This document shows positions 14,012 through 23,044 of a DNA stretch of 29,121 nucleotides, one piece after another. A program made the position numbers and the translations under genes. Positions within the stretch are counted from its first letter, which is position 1, and every line of letters starts with the position of its first letter. This stretch comes from a virus. Below the pieces are notes generated by a model. That model searched no databases, was not told the origin of the DNA, and saw only the letters and a program-made list of their open reading frames with translations. Location: the IMG/VR virus record IMGVR_UViG_3300042987_000250, positions 1 through 29,121 of that record, one strand, 5' to 3'.

Positions 14012-17000
14012 TGGAAGACGTTTCTCTCCTCCCTGACGAAGCAGCGGAAGCACCCATTGAGTCGGTGCTTCCCGATCCGCCGGCTGAGCCGCCGACGCTG
14101 GTTCTTAAGAACGACCAGGAGGTGGCTGGCATGCTGGCGCTCGCCTCCAATCCTGCTGACTTCAGTAAGAGCTTTAAGACAATGCTGCCTGCTGTGCAGG
14201 CGGGCAATCATGCTCCCATCCTGTCAGACATCCTAGTAAAAGAGAAAGAAGAAAACATTCAGGCAGCTCGTGCTGCTGCGCTCTCTGCTGCGCAAGCTTA
14301 CGATGTACAGAAAGCAAGGCTTGCTATTGAGCAAGAGCGTCAACTCCAAAACCAATCTACTGATGCAACTACTGATCCTACTCGCGCTCTACACGCCGCT
14401 AGTGTACGCGCTCTTGAAGAGACCGGTCTCGAAGAAGCAGCACGACGATGGCGAGACTTCAACGCAGTAAACAAAGCTATTGACGGAGCATCCGCTTCGT
14501 TCGTTACTCGACAGCTCCTCTCTGCTGCTGCGTCTAAGACTGAGGAGAGTGCAACGTCATGGGACAAGGTGAAGGCGTTCTTCACTGACATCATCCCTGG
14601 GATCACTGCGTTCGACAACCGCCTACTCGCTAAGCACTTTGGTGAGAAGGTGGGGGAATCGTTCGTCTTCAACACGTATGCACACGCCCAAGCGATTCGT
14701 GATGTGTTGATGAACTTGCCTCCGAGTGAGCAGCAGAAGCTGCTGGAGGCAGTGGTCACTGACACCAGCATGAACCCCGCCAGGAAGGCAGACCTTCTGC
14801 GTAAGCTGGCGGAGATGACGAAGGAGGAGTTTGTTGCTGACAGTGCGTTCCGTCTGCTGGACGCTACGCTGGTCGGTGACGCACTGAAGCTCCTCTCAGG
14901 TGTAGCACGTAAAGGCTTGCCGGGTAAGCTGCTGAAGGATGTCGCTGGCGAAGACACAGCAGGGAAGGCGGTTGCTGCTGACATCCTGAACAAGACCAAC
15001 ATCACGGGCTGGACCAATGAGGAGTTGGTTGCTCGTGCTCTGGCTGCTGGCAAGATGCCGTTCGACATCGATCCTGCTGCGGCTGCTGGTCTCAATGCAT
15101 CTACACAGAAGATGCTGCGGGACAAGTACAACTCCATGCTGGATGAAATCCAGAGTCGTCTCAACTCGTCAGGTATGACGAAGGAGGAGATGGCTAAGGC
15201 AGCAGGGCAAATCCGTGACAGCTACATGCAATCCACGGACAAGTCTCTTTACGATGTCCACTTCGGTGAGGCGTCAGTAGACGGCCAGAAGGTGACGCTG
15301 TTCCTGCAAGACAACAGTGGGAAGGTGTTCCTTACCAAGGAAGCTGCCGTCGAACACGCACTGCGCGAAGGTATTGTTGACTTCAAGGTGGTGCCTGTCA
15401 CTGCTGCTCGCATGGGACCGATTCATGCACAGACTGCTTTCCACGGTGGCTCTGTGGTCAACAAGTTTGACGACGGCTTCATCGGAAGTGGTGAAGGATG
15501 GGACAGTCTGGGATGGGGACACTACCTCTCTCCCTCGGAAGCGTTTGCTGAGAAGTATGCGTCTAGGTTTGGTGGTCGGCTGTCCTCCTGGGACATCCCG
15601 GAAACCAGCACGATGGTGCACTGGGACGCTCCCTTTGCTGAGCAACCTGCTGTCGTGCAGAAAGCAGCAAGCAAGCTGCTGAAGATGGACGAGGATGTTC
15701 TTAGGAACATGGCTGGTAGTGACATCTACAACGCTGTCAAGGACAAGTTCGGATCGGCGAAGGCAGCGAGCCAGCGCCTATACAAGGAAGGAGTGAAGGG
15801 GAACTATCAGGCGGCCAACCCTGGGTTGAGTCGCACGCCTGAGTACGTGGTGTTCAATGCGAAGGATGCCAAGTTCAAGTTTGTGCGGGACGTAGAGGAA
15901 ACCGCGGCGTTCCCTCGTGTGGAAGAGCCTCCTATTGAAGTGGATGGTCAGGTGTTCTTCAACATGGCACGCGCCGACGCGCAAGGACTCCCTGTACCCA
16001 AGGCTAATGGAAACGCACGCACTGCGTTCGACAAGGGAGAGAAGTTGTTCCAGGACGGTAAGACCCTGGAGCATTCCGATGCGGTACATGACAAGTACGG
16101 GAAGGTGATGGAAGGGTGGATGGACTTCCTGCACTTCCCCTTACAAGATCGTGTACTGCTCATCGAAGCTGAAGACATTGCGCTGTTGCACAAACGTCTG
16201 GGCTTGGACGATCAGTATTGGAAGGAACAGTTCCTTCGCCTCTACGTGGCGACGAAGGGGGCTAACGGCACGCACACTTACATAGACATTCCCACCGGGA
16301 AGAACACGCACCAACGAGTGCACATCATCACGGTCAATGACAGCGTGCTTAAAGGACGCTTTAGTAACTGGCTTCCGGTGATGGCACATGAGTTTGGTCA
16401 CGCGTTTGACCGGGCTGTGCTGGCACATGCTCCCGTGGAAACTCGCAAAGCGTTGTTCAACGAGTTCAAAACGTACATGCTCTCGGTGCGCAAGGATACA
16501 CCGCTGCGTCAGTTTGTGGGTGAATACCGCAGCCATTCCACCTCGACGTGGGACTCCGTTATGGGCGGTACGTACGACAACGCCACTGTGGGCCAGTTGT
16601 CTCGGGGAAGCCTTGAGTGGTACGGCAGCTTTGCTGAGTGGTGGGCTGAGAACTTTGCCAAGTACATGATGACGGAGACGCGCCCTGTTGGCATTGTGGC
16701 GCAGTTCTTCTACGACCATGTACAGAAGCTGAAAGCATTCTTTGCCAAGGTAGCAGCACAGTTTGGCGATCGTGCTGTCAAGCCGTCTGACCTCACCAAG
16801 AAGTTCCTGGACGAGTACCTGGATCGTGGGGGCATGACGTACTTCCCGCTGTCGAAGAACCCCATTGATGACGCCATCAAAGAGGCGGCTGGTGTACCCA
16901 TTTCTGAGTCGATGCGTCACGACACTAGTACGCTGTTGGGTGGTACGGGGCGTGCCGTCCAGAGTGAGAATGACGTTGGGGCGCTGCTTCGCCCGCGTGA

Positions 17001-20000
17001 AGAGCCGAGTGCACCGGGATGGGTGTTGCAGGTAGAGCGTACTGATCCCTACTCCTACTACGCCATCGGTAAGTTCAGCGACAAGGACATCGAGTCGATG
17101 CCCTTCTTCGCCATTGACCCGAAGCATCGTGCATCTGAGCAGGCAGTGGAAGCTCGGGTGGTGGGTGTGCACGGGGAAGCGAAGGTGCGTAAGGAGTTCA
17201 CGGACTTCATCATGCCCTTCTACAAGAAGCTGAGTAGGGCTGGTGTGCAGCGGGTGGAAGCGCTTCTGAAGGATGGGGACAGCTACTCCAACCTCGGTGG
17301 TGTTGGACGTGAGTTCACCGCTACGGAGGCGATGGCGCGTGGTTTGTCCCACGACGAGGCTGCTGCCTACCTTGCTACGCGACAGCTTCGCATGGCCATG
17401 TACTTTGTGAAGAACAAAGAACTGGTCCAACACATGCGGGCTTCAGGGCTGAAGGAAGTGGAACTCACTGGCACAGGTATCCGCACTGCGGGTTCTCGGT
17501 TGTCGGAGGATATGGCTGTTGTACAGTTGGGTGGAAAGCAGGTGTACGACTACCTCAACCTAGCCAACAAGAAGGTGACCGCTGACAGCATTCGTGAGTT
17601 GTACGCGCAAGGGAAGTCGATTATTCGTCTGGCCAAGCCGGTGAACATCGAGGGTGAACTACGCCGTCACCTCATTGTGGATGCCGAGACGGCTAAGGTG
17701 CGGGAGATCCAGACGGCGTTGTCCTACCGTCCTGGTGAGTACGCTCGTATCTACAGCGACGAATACTTCATCACTCGCACTGTCAACCGCATGGTTGATG
17801 GAGAGCTGCAGCCCGTCACTGAAGTGCTGCGCACTGCTGCATCAGCTCGGGAAGCAGACGAGTTTGTGACGGGTGTGAAGGCAGCCATCGATGTTCTTAA
17901 GAACGGAGGTGGGGATGATCTGTTGCAGCGGCACATTGGTCGCTACTTCGATGTAAGCGAGTTCCGTGCCAGGTATGCAGAGGGTGAGTTCGATGGGATG
18001 ACTGACTTGTCCCACCACTTCACCCGGAACCAAGAGGAGTATTTGAACGGCAGCGTGCGCGAAGCGCTGGCCTATGGACGGACGTTCTACAGCGAACGGA
18101 ATGAGAAGGTGATGGGGATGAATCCCCTGAAGGAGAACACGCTCGGAGTGTTCGAGAGCTTGGAGCGTGAGATTACAAACACCAGTCGAGTGGCAAACAT
18201 CACACAGTGGCGAGAGCAGATGGTTCGTCGATGGATGAACACGTTCGGTGATCTCATCCCCAACAGAACAGGGGATGACGTAGCCGATTTCTTCAGCGCT
18301 GCGGATGCCCACTTCACTGCTGGTGGCAAGGAAGCACAGTTTGCACAGCGTACCCACCGCTACATCATGCGGCAGATTGGGTTGCGTACGCAGGAGGAAC
18401 GGCTATACGAACAGGTTACCCGGCAGTTGACCGAGAAGTTCTTTACTGGGAACGAGAAGATCGAGAGTGTGGGAGCGAAGATCCGACAGATGGGGGTGTT
18501 GGGCTTTATCCGCAACATCAACTTCAACCTGAACCTGGGGATGTTCAATCCTGCACAGCTTATCGTCCAGGCCAACGGTGCTGCTACTGCCCTGATTCTC
18601 TCACCGATGCATGGCGCAGCGGCTGCAAAAACGTTCCCATTGTTGCGTATGGCGTTGATGAGCGACAACCCCGATGTGTGGAAGTTCATGGGGAAGATCG
18701 ATGCTACGCTCTTTGGTGATGCCGATGAGTTCCAGAAGCTGGTGAAGGCAGTGCGTCAGACCGGCATCATCGACAACATCCGATCCACTGCACTCCACAA
18801 CCTTGAGGATGGGAAGCTGAACATCTTCAACGGTTACCCACAACGTGTACTAGGTAGCCATGCGTTCTTCTTCAACCGTGGCGAAGAGTTTGCTCGTCTT
18901 GTTTCCTTCGACGTTGCTCGACGGGAATGGATGGCAGCGAATAAGGGAATGGACTGGACCAGTAAGGAAGCACTGGCGCAGATACTGGTGCGTCAGGATG
19001 ACCTGACACAGAACATGACCAGGGCCAACCTCGCACGCTTCCAAGAAGGGGCGCTGTCCATCCCGATGCAGTTTGCTCAGTACAACATCAAGCTCGCTGC
19101 TAACGTGATGAGTGCTCTGCTCGGTAAGGGAGAGGGACGAGGGTTCACCAAGACTGAAGCGCTCACCCTGATGGGTGGGCACATCCTGCTCTATGGTGCT
19201 GCTGGTAACGGCATTGCCTGGCTCGTGGATGAACTCATGTCGAAGGACACGAAGGAGAGTTTGTCTGAGACACAGAAGACCTACATCGCTCAGGGATTGC
19301 TGTCTGGTTTGCTGAACCAGGTGGGTGAGTGGTTCACCGGAGAGAAGATGAACGTGGCCCTAGGCTCACGCCTCGGTGCGTTCGACTACTACCACCAGCT
19401 TGGCAAGGCCATCTTCACAGATCCTAAGAACATCTACGAAGCGCTGCTTGGTCCCACTGTGGGCACTGCGAAGCGTTGGTCTGTGGCTATGGATGTGGCA
19501 AAGCTGATGTGGAAGGATCCCAACCGCAGTGGTCAGGACGTGCTGGAAGGACTGGCACAACTCACTACTGAGCAAGTGGCTACGCTGCGCAACGCAGCCA
19601 AAGCCTACCTGTACACCATCCACCAAGGCAAGATGCTGGACAAGAATGGGGTGGCTGTCGGTAAGGTGAACAGCAACGAGATACTGGCGCAGGCACTAGG
19701 CTTCCAGCCTACGATGGCAATGGATGTACACAACCTCATCCAAGCCAAGAAGGACCACAACGAAGCATTGGACGACATCGCTCGTCTGATTATGAAAGTA
19801 CAACGTGACATCATGACAGCACGATTGCGAGGTGATCATAAGTACGCAGAAGAACAACACAAGCTACTCACGGCTCTGTGGCCGGAGAATGCTGGCGATG
19901 TTCAAGCAGTTCGTACTCGCATTCGTGATCGCCTGTACCCTTACGACAGCGAGTTCCAAAAGCTGCTTGGAGAGTACATGTGGAAGGGACAGACCTACGA

Positions 20001-20049
20001 TCAACCAATGGTTGTCACGCAACCACCTAGGAACACTAATGGCAAGTAA
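14011..20049 (+). CDS. Giant internal virion protein with ART-like and zincin-like segments
   Basis: A 2012-residue polyvalent virion protein. Residues about 475-530 (FHGG, then GFIGSGEG and LGWGHYLSPSEAFAEKY) match the ADP-ribosyltransferase-like module common in large phage proteins. Residues 791-797 give the zinc motif MAHEFGH, with SFAEWWAEN (873-881) as a likely third-ligand helix, so a metallopeptidase-like domain is probable. The C-terminal third contains NLNLGMFNPAQLIVQANGAA and an amphipathic region typical of ejected internal proteins. The protein probably enters the host with the DNA or lines the ejection channel. Activity of either domain is inferred from motif similarity only. 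Three dyad sites lie inside, plus one variant. Confidence 0.8.
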   Translation: MEDVSLLPDEAAEAPIESVLPDPPAEPPTLVLKNDQEVAGMLALASNPADFSKSFKTMLPAVQAGNHAPILSDILVKEKEENIQAARAAALSAAQAYDVQKARLAIEQERQLQNQSTDATTDPTRALHAASVRALEETGLEEAARRWRDFNAVNKAIDGASASFVTRQLLSAAASKTEESATSWDKVKAFFTDIIPGITAFDNRLLAKHFGEKVGESFVFNTYAHAQAIRDVLMNLPPSEQQKLLEAVVTDTSMNPARKADLLRKLAEMTKEEFVADSAFRLLDATLVGDALKLLSGVARKGLPGKLLKDVAGEDTAGKAVAADILNKTNITGWTNEELVARALAAGKMPFDIDPAAAAGLNASTQKMLRDKYNSMLDEIQSRLNSSGMTKEEMAKAAGQIRDSYMQSTDKSLYDVHFGEASVDGQKVTLFLQDNSGKVFLTKEAAVEHALREGIVDFKVVPVTAARMGPIHAQTAFHGGSVVNKFDDGFIGSGEGWDSLGWGHYLSPSEAFAEKYASRFGGRLSSWDIPETSTMVHWDAPFAEQPAVVQKAASKLLKMDEDVLRNMAGSDIYNAVKDKFGSAKAASQRLYKEGVKGNYQAANPGLSRTPEYVVFNAKDAKFKFVRDVEETAAFPRVEEPPIEVDGQVFFNMARADAQGLPVPKANGNARTAFDKGEKLFQDGKTLEHSDAVHDKYGKVMEGWMDFLHFPLQDRVLLIEAEDIALLHKRLGLDDQYWKEQFLRLYVATKGANGTHTYIDIPTGKNTHQRVHIITVNDSVLKGRFSNWLPVMAHEFGHAFDRAVLAHAPVETRKALFNEFKTYMLSVRKDTPLRQFVGEYRSHSTSTWDSVMGGTYDNATVGQLSRGSLEWYGSFAEWWAENFAKYMMTETRPVGIVAQFFYDHVQKLKAFFAKVAAQFGDRAVKPSDLTKKFLDEYLDRGGMTYFPLSKNPIDDAIKEAAGVPISESMRHDTSTLLGGTGRAVQSENDVGALLRPREEPSAPGWVLQVERTDPYSYYAIGKFSDKDIESMPFFAIDPKHRASEQAVEARVVGVHGEAKVRKEFTDFIMPFYKKLSRAGVQRVEALLKDGDSYSNLGGVGREFTATEAMARGLSHDEAAAYLATRQLRMAMYFVKNKELVQHMRASGLKEVELTGTGIRTAGSRLSEDMAVVQLGGKQVYDYLNLANKKVTADSIRELYAQGKSIIRLAKPVNIEGELRRHLIVDAETAKVREIQTALSYRPGEYARIYSDEYFITRTVNRMVDGELQPVTEVLRTAASAREADEFVTGVKAAIDVLKNGGGDDLLQRHIGRYFDVSEFRARYAEGEFDGMTDLSHHFTRNQEEYLNGSVREALAYGRTFYSERNEKVMGMNPLKENTLGVFESLEREITNTSRVANITQWREQMVRRWMNTFGDLIPNRTGDDVADFFSAADAHFTAGGKEAQFAQRTHRYIMRQIGLRTQEERLYEQVTRQLTEKFFTGNEKIESVGAKIRQMGVLGFIRNINFNLNLGMFNPAQLIVQANGAATALILSPMHGAAAAKTFPLLRMALMSDNPDVWKFMGKIDATLFGDADEFQKLVKAVRQTGIIDNIRSTALHNLEDGKLNIFNGYPQRVLGSHAFFFNRGEEFARLVSFDVARREWMAANKGMDWTSKEALAQILVRQDDLTQNMTRANLARFQEGALSIPMQFAQYNIKLAANVMSALLGKGEGRGFTKTEALTLMGGHILLYGAAGNGIAWLVDELMSKDTKESLSETQKTYIAQGLLSGLLNQVGEWFTGEKMNVALGSRLGAFDYYHQLGKAIFTDPKNIYEALLGPTVGTAKRWSVAMDVAKLMWKDPNRSGQDVLEGLAQLTTEQVATLRNAAKAYLYTIHQGKMLDKNGVAVGKVNSNEILAQALGFQPTMAMDVHNLIQAKKDHNEALDDIARLIMKVQRDIMTARLRGDHKYAEEQHKLLTALWPENAGDVQAVRTRIRDRLYPYDSEFQKLLGEYMWKGQTYDQPMVVTQPPRNTNGK
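14101..14112. repeat. Dyad site 7, GTTCTTAAGAAC
   Basis: Perfect symmetric copy 90 bases into the giant virion gene; read as V-L-K-N. Confidence 0.9.
15697..15708. repeat. Dyad site 8, GTTCTTAGGAAC
   Basis: Perfect copy just after the ART-like segment of the giant gene, V-L-R-N. Confidence 0.9.
17893..17904. repeat. Dyad site 9, GTTCTTAAGAAC
   Basis: Perfect symmetric copy, middle of the giant gene, V-L-K-N. Confidence 0.9.
19420..19431. repeat. Dyad variant, GATCCTAAGAAC
   Basis: One mismatch at the second base; late in the giant gene, D-P-K-N. Confidence 0.6.
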
Positions 20050-22519
20050 GCGCACTGACTACTCTGTTCAACTGCCGGACATTTCCAATCCTGTCAAGGG
20101 AAGTGCCGGTGAGTTGTATGAACAAGCTGGCCGTACCGAAGGGCAGGCCAATGCCACACGAGGGCAAGCTGAAGCGATTGGCACCAAGGCCAACACTGAT
20201 GCGTTGTCGTTCCTAGGAACAACGGGCATTGCTGCAGCCAAGGGGTACTTGGAGTCGGAGGAAGGGAAGGAGATCCAGAATACCATCGACTGGACTGAGG
20301 AGATTGGCGCTAAGGGTAAGGTCACTCAGGAAGAGGCACGCCAGTTCAACAACAGCCAGGTGGCTATCGCTAGCGTCATGGGAGAGATGGGTGCTACCTA
20401 TCGTCCTGAGATGGCAGCGATGTCTGATGAAGGACAGCGCATCATGGAGGCTGTCAATCAGGGTGTTCTCAGCAAAGAAGAGGCTATCACTCGCATCTCT
20501 GCCACTGTGAAGAAGTACAGTGCAATGATGCCTGGGTGGGCTGCTGACTTCCGTAAGGTGGCTGCTGACTTAACTGGTATTGAGAAGGCTGACGTTCTTC
20601 CTGTACACAGTTTCTTCACTAAACAAAGTGCTAGGGAGAAAGAGCTAGAGAAGCGACGTGAAGTACAGCTTCAACTAGATAGAGAAACAGCTAGCTACTT
20701 TGGTATCTCTCTTGATCAACTGAGTCCTGAGTATCGTAAGAGCTATGCTCAGATCAAGGGAGTGAAGGCTGCACAGGAGGAGTTGAAGGCTAAGTTAGAG
20801 ATGGGCAACCTTGCCCAAGGGGAAGCTGACAAGGCGTACAGCCAGATGGTGACGCTCGATGTGGCGGCACAATTGGCTACGATGAATGCTGACTTGGTGA
20901 AGCTTGGTGCTCTGCACGCAGATCCGAAGCAGTTCATCGAGGCGCAGCAGTTCGGACTACAGCTCTCGACTAAGATCGGACTGATGTACAACGCTGTCAG
21001 TCAGCGTGTACGTGAGATGGTGAAGCCTGATCCGTCACGTCCGTCCCTGTCCGCTGATCACGCGCAGAAGCTCATCGACTCGATGAAGAAGGACTTTGAC
21101 TCCTACCAAGAAATGGTGAAGTCGGCAGAGGGACGCAACATGTTCCTGAACATTGCCAAGAAGAGTGAGAACGATGTCACCGTATTGATGAACAACTTCG
21201 CGTTGGCTGCTCCACACACCCACATCCTGGGTAAGTATGGTGTGCTGCCTCCTGTCTTCCAGGCATACATGTCGATGATGGATCCACAGGAGTTTGAGAA
21301 GAGGTTTCCTCGCCTCAGTGGGCCGATGCAAGCCCTACTTAATCCCCCTTCACAGCAGATGTACGCTGGTCTGTTCGGCTCCATTGTAGGAGGTCAGCCT
21401 GTCGACTTGAGGGAAGTGGCTAAGCTCAATCCCGACATGGCTAAGGTGTGTGCGACTGACCTACTGGAGTGTGCCAAGGAATGGAGTAAGGATGCGAACG
21501 CTACGCCTGAGAAGAAGGTGGCGTGGCGTAACGCAATGGGAGAGCTTGGTCGTACGCTCAACTTCAGTGTACCCAAGGACATCGACGCTGCCACTAAGGC
21601 AGTAGAGACTCCGCAGTTCAAGACGTTCGTAGAGGGACTGTCGTACACGGATAAGAACGCTGCTCTTGCACCCCTCCTCGCGTCCATTGAGACGGCAACA
21701 CGCAACAACATCACCGAACTCAATTCGGCTGTAGCTGCGTACAACAACGATCCTGACAACAAGGCAGTGGCTGCGGGTTGGCGCTTGCGCGTTGAGCAAG
21801 ATCCGATCAGCAAGCAACTGAAGGTTGTGCCAGTGAACGTGCTACGTGCAGATCAATGGGCTCCGCCTGCCAACCAGATTGGTACGTGGACTATGGGTGG
21901 GAAGGTGGGAGGGATTACCAGTCCCGCTGGTGTGGGACAGAACGCTCGTGCTGCACAACAGAGGGCAGTAGAGGTAGCGCTGAAGATTAATAAGGGAGCG
22001 GAAGTGTATTACAACGTGGGTCAGATGCTTGATGTAGCTGACCTGGGAAGCACAGTGGCGTTCCGTGACCACGTGTTCAGCATGACCACCACACCAGGGA
22101 AGCCCCTCTCCAGCGCCTTCACACAGCAGTTGGAAGCCACGTCGAATGCTCCTAGGAACAGAGCTGTCGAGCCGATGGTAGACGCCCTCGGCATGGCAGA
22201 GAGCGGTGGAAAGAACGTAGTGGGGGATGGAGGGAAGGCTGTGGGTGTGTACCAGATGCACCCTGAAGCGATGGTGGATGCAGGCTTCAAGCCTGAAGAT
22301 CGCACTGATCCCGTGAAGAGTAGGCAAGCTGCCATCAACTACTTCGGCAAGCAACTCGAAACCTACGGGGATGTGCTCAAGGCTATCGCTGCCTGGAACA
22401 TGGGACCGACAGGCTTTGCCAACCACCTTCAGAAGCATGGAGACATGTGGATGATGGAGCTGCCTGACGCCACTAAGGGACTCATCCGTCGCTTCCGCGA
22501 GCACTACAAACCTAAGTAG
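20039..22519 (+). CDS. Internal virion protein with C-terminal lytic transglycosylase
   Basis: An 826-residue helical protein from ATG 20039 (SD-like AGGA about eight bases upstream, itself half of a degraded dyad). A longer frame reaching to 19832 reads into the upstream gene and is unlikely. Residues 1-700 are helical and rich in Ala, Lys, Gln, as in ejected internal proteins. The C-terminus is a soluble lytic transglycosylase domain: catalytic Glu probably E721 in GMAESGGKN, then GDGGKAVGVYQMHPEAM and later LKAIAAWNMGPTGF. It would open the peptidoglycan for the ejection channel. In T7 the transglycosylase is N-terminal in gp16; here it is C-terminal. Confidence 0.85.
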   Translation: MASKRTDYSVQLPDISNPVKGSAGELYEQAGRTEGQANATRGQAEAIGTKANTDALSFLGTTGIAAAKGYLESEEGKEIQNTIDWTEEIGAKGKVTQEEARQFNNSQVAIASVMGEMGATYRPEMAAMSDEGQRIMEAVNQGVLSKEEAITRISATVKKYSAMMPGWAADFRKVAADLTGIEKADVLPVHSFFTKQSAREKELEKRREVQLQLDRETASYFGISLDQLSPEYRKSYAQIKGVKAAQEELKAKLEMGNLAQGEADKAYSQMVTLDVAAQLATMNADLVKLGALHADPKQFIEAQQFGLQLSTKIGLMYNAVSQRVREMVKPDPSRPSLSADHAQKLIDSMKKDFDSYQEMVKSAEGRNMFLNIAKKSENDVTVLMNNFALAAPHTHILGKYGVLPPVFQAYMSMMDPQEFEKRFPRLSGPMQALLNPPSQQMYAGLFGSIVGGQPVDLREVAKLNPDMAKVCATDLLECAKEWSKDANATPEKKVAWRNAMGELGRTLNFSVPKDIDAATKAVETPQFKTFVEGLSYTDKNAALAPLLASIETATRNNITELNSAVAAYNNDPDNKAVAAGWRLRVEQDPISKQLKVVPVNVLRADQWAPPANQIGTWTMGGKVGGITSPAGVGQNARAAQQRAVEVALKINKGAEVYYNVGQMLDVADLGSTVAFRDHVFSMTTTPGKPLSSAFTQQLEATSNAPRNRAVEPMVDALGMAESGGKNVVGDGGKAVGVYQMHPEAMVDAGFKPEDRTDPVKSRQAAINYFGKQLETYGDVLKAIAAWNMGPTGFANHLQKHGDMWMMELPDATKGLIRRFREHYKPK
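20209..20220. repeat. Dyad site 10, GTTCCTAGGAAC
   Basis: Perfect symmetric copy with the CTAG centre (the only one), near the 5' end of the transglycosylase gene, frame F-L-G-T. Confidence 0.9.
22148..22159. repeat. Dyad variant, GCTCCTAGGAAC
   Basis: One mismatch at the second base, 40 bases upstream of the transglycosylase catalytic Glu codon, A-P-R-N. Confidence 0.6.
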
Positions 22520-22595
22520 CGTAGTACGGCAGGCGCTGCACTACATACACCAAGAACCACAACGCAAGGAGAAGTACAACAATCCATTTGAACAT
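22512..22595 (-). CDS. Possible 27-aa single-helix membrane peptide, antisense
   Basis: On the minus strand an ATG at 22595 opens a 27-codon ORF starting MFKWIVVLLLALWFLVYVV, then QRLPYYAT and TAG. It is one near-perfect membrane helix with a basic-aromatic flank, and it spans almost exactly the + strand gap between the transglycosylase stop and the lysozyme frame. A TTG four codons upstream could also start it. The RBS is weak, and the strand is opposite to its neighbours, so it would need transcription running past the terminator region at 23050. Size and hydrophobicity would suit a holin- or regulator-type peptide. May be chance. Confidence 0.35.
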   Translation of the reverse strand: MFKWIVVLLLALWFLVYVVQRLPYYAT

Positions 22596-22606
22596 CAGTA
22601 GGTCCA

Positions 22607-23044
22607 ATCATCAACACAGGGGAACGAGGCGTAAGCCTCATCAAAGAGTTCGAGAAGTGGGAACCTGAAGAGTACATCTGTCCCGCTGGCAAACGAACCA
22701 TAGGATACGGACACGTAATCCAAGAGGGAGAAGAGTTCACCTACCTTACTGAACCAGCAGCAGCTCTTTTGCTTGCGCATGACCTTGCTCCTCGTGAGCA
22801 GGCAGTGAACAAGTATGTGAAGGTGAAGTTGACGCAGAACCAGTTCGATGCACTGGTCAGCTTTGTCTACAATGTGGGGGTGGAAGCATTCCGTACCTCA
22901 ACGCTGTTGCGTAAGCTGAACAACGCTGACTACGTGGGTGCAGCAGCAGAGTTCAAGAGGTGGAAGTATGGCGGAGGGAAAGAGCTTCCTGGCCTGGTGA
23001 GGCGCAGGAAGCGAGAAGAACAGTTGTTCCTAAGAACCGACTGA
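22607..23044 (+). CDS. GH24 phage lysozyme (endolysin), start uncertain
   Basis: The frame carries a complete T4/P22-type lysozyme: GERGVSLIKEFEKW, then YICPAGKRTIGYGH, and later LTQNQFDALVSFVYNVG. Counting from 22607, the catalytic set is E16, C25, T31, with the 8- and 5-residue spacing of the E-C-T class. It cleaves peptidoglycan to release progeny. No ATG, GTG or TTG exists in frame between the upstream in-frame TGA (22589-22591) and the catalytic residues; TTG at 22769 would remove the active site. I placed the start at the ATC at 22607 only because the domain begins there. About 145 residues. The gene ends through a dyad site, 9 bases before the terminator. Confidence 0.75.
   Translation: MINTGERGVSLIKEFEKWEPEEYICPAGKRTIGYGHVIQEGEEFTYLTEPAAALLLAHDLAPREQAVNKYVKVKLTQNQFDALVSFVYNVGVEAFRTSTLLRKLNNADYVGAAAEFKRWKYGGGKELPGLVRRRKREEQLFLRTD
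23026..23037. repeat. Dyad site 11, GTTCCTAAGAAC
   Basis: Perfect copy over the last codons of the lysozyme (F-L-R-T), 15 bases before the terminator stem. Confidence 0.9.

Noticed and set aside
16141-17433. 430-codon antisense ORF within the giant virion gene.
   Set aside because: His/Arg-rich shadow of the coding strand, no family features, opposite to a clearly coding frame.
20023-20034. Half-sites such as CACCTAGGAAC before the 826-aa gene and TTCCTAGTCGT near 26525.
   Set aside because: Three or more mismatches to the dyad; only one arm is kept, so they are noted but not counted.
19832-20038. Upstream extension of the transglycosylase virion protein with a signal-peptide-like stretch (MLAMFKQFVLAFVIACTL).
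   Set aside because: It lies entirely inside the end of the 2012-aa gene in another frame; the ATG at 20039 has an RBS and gives the normal short overlap.
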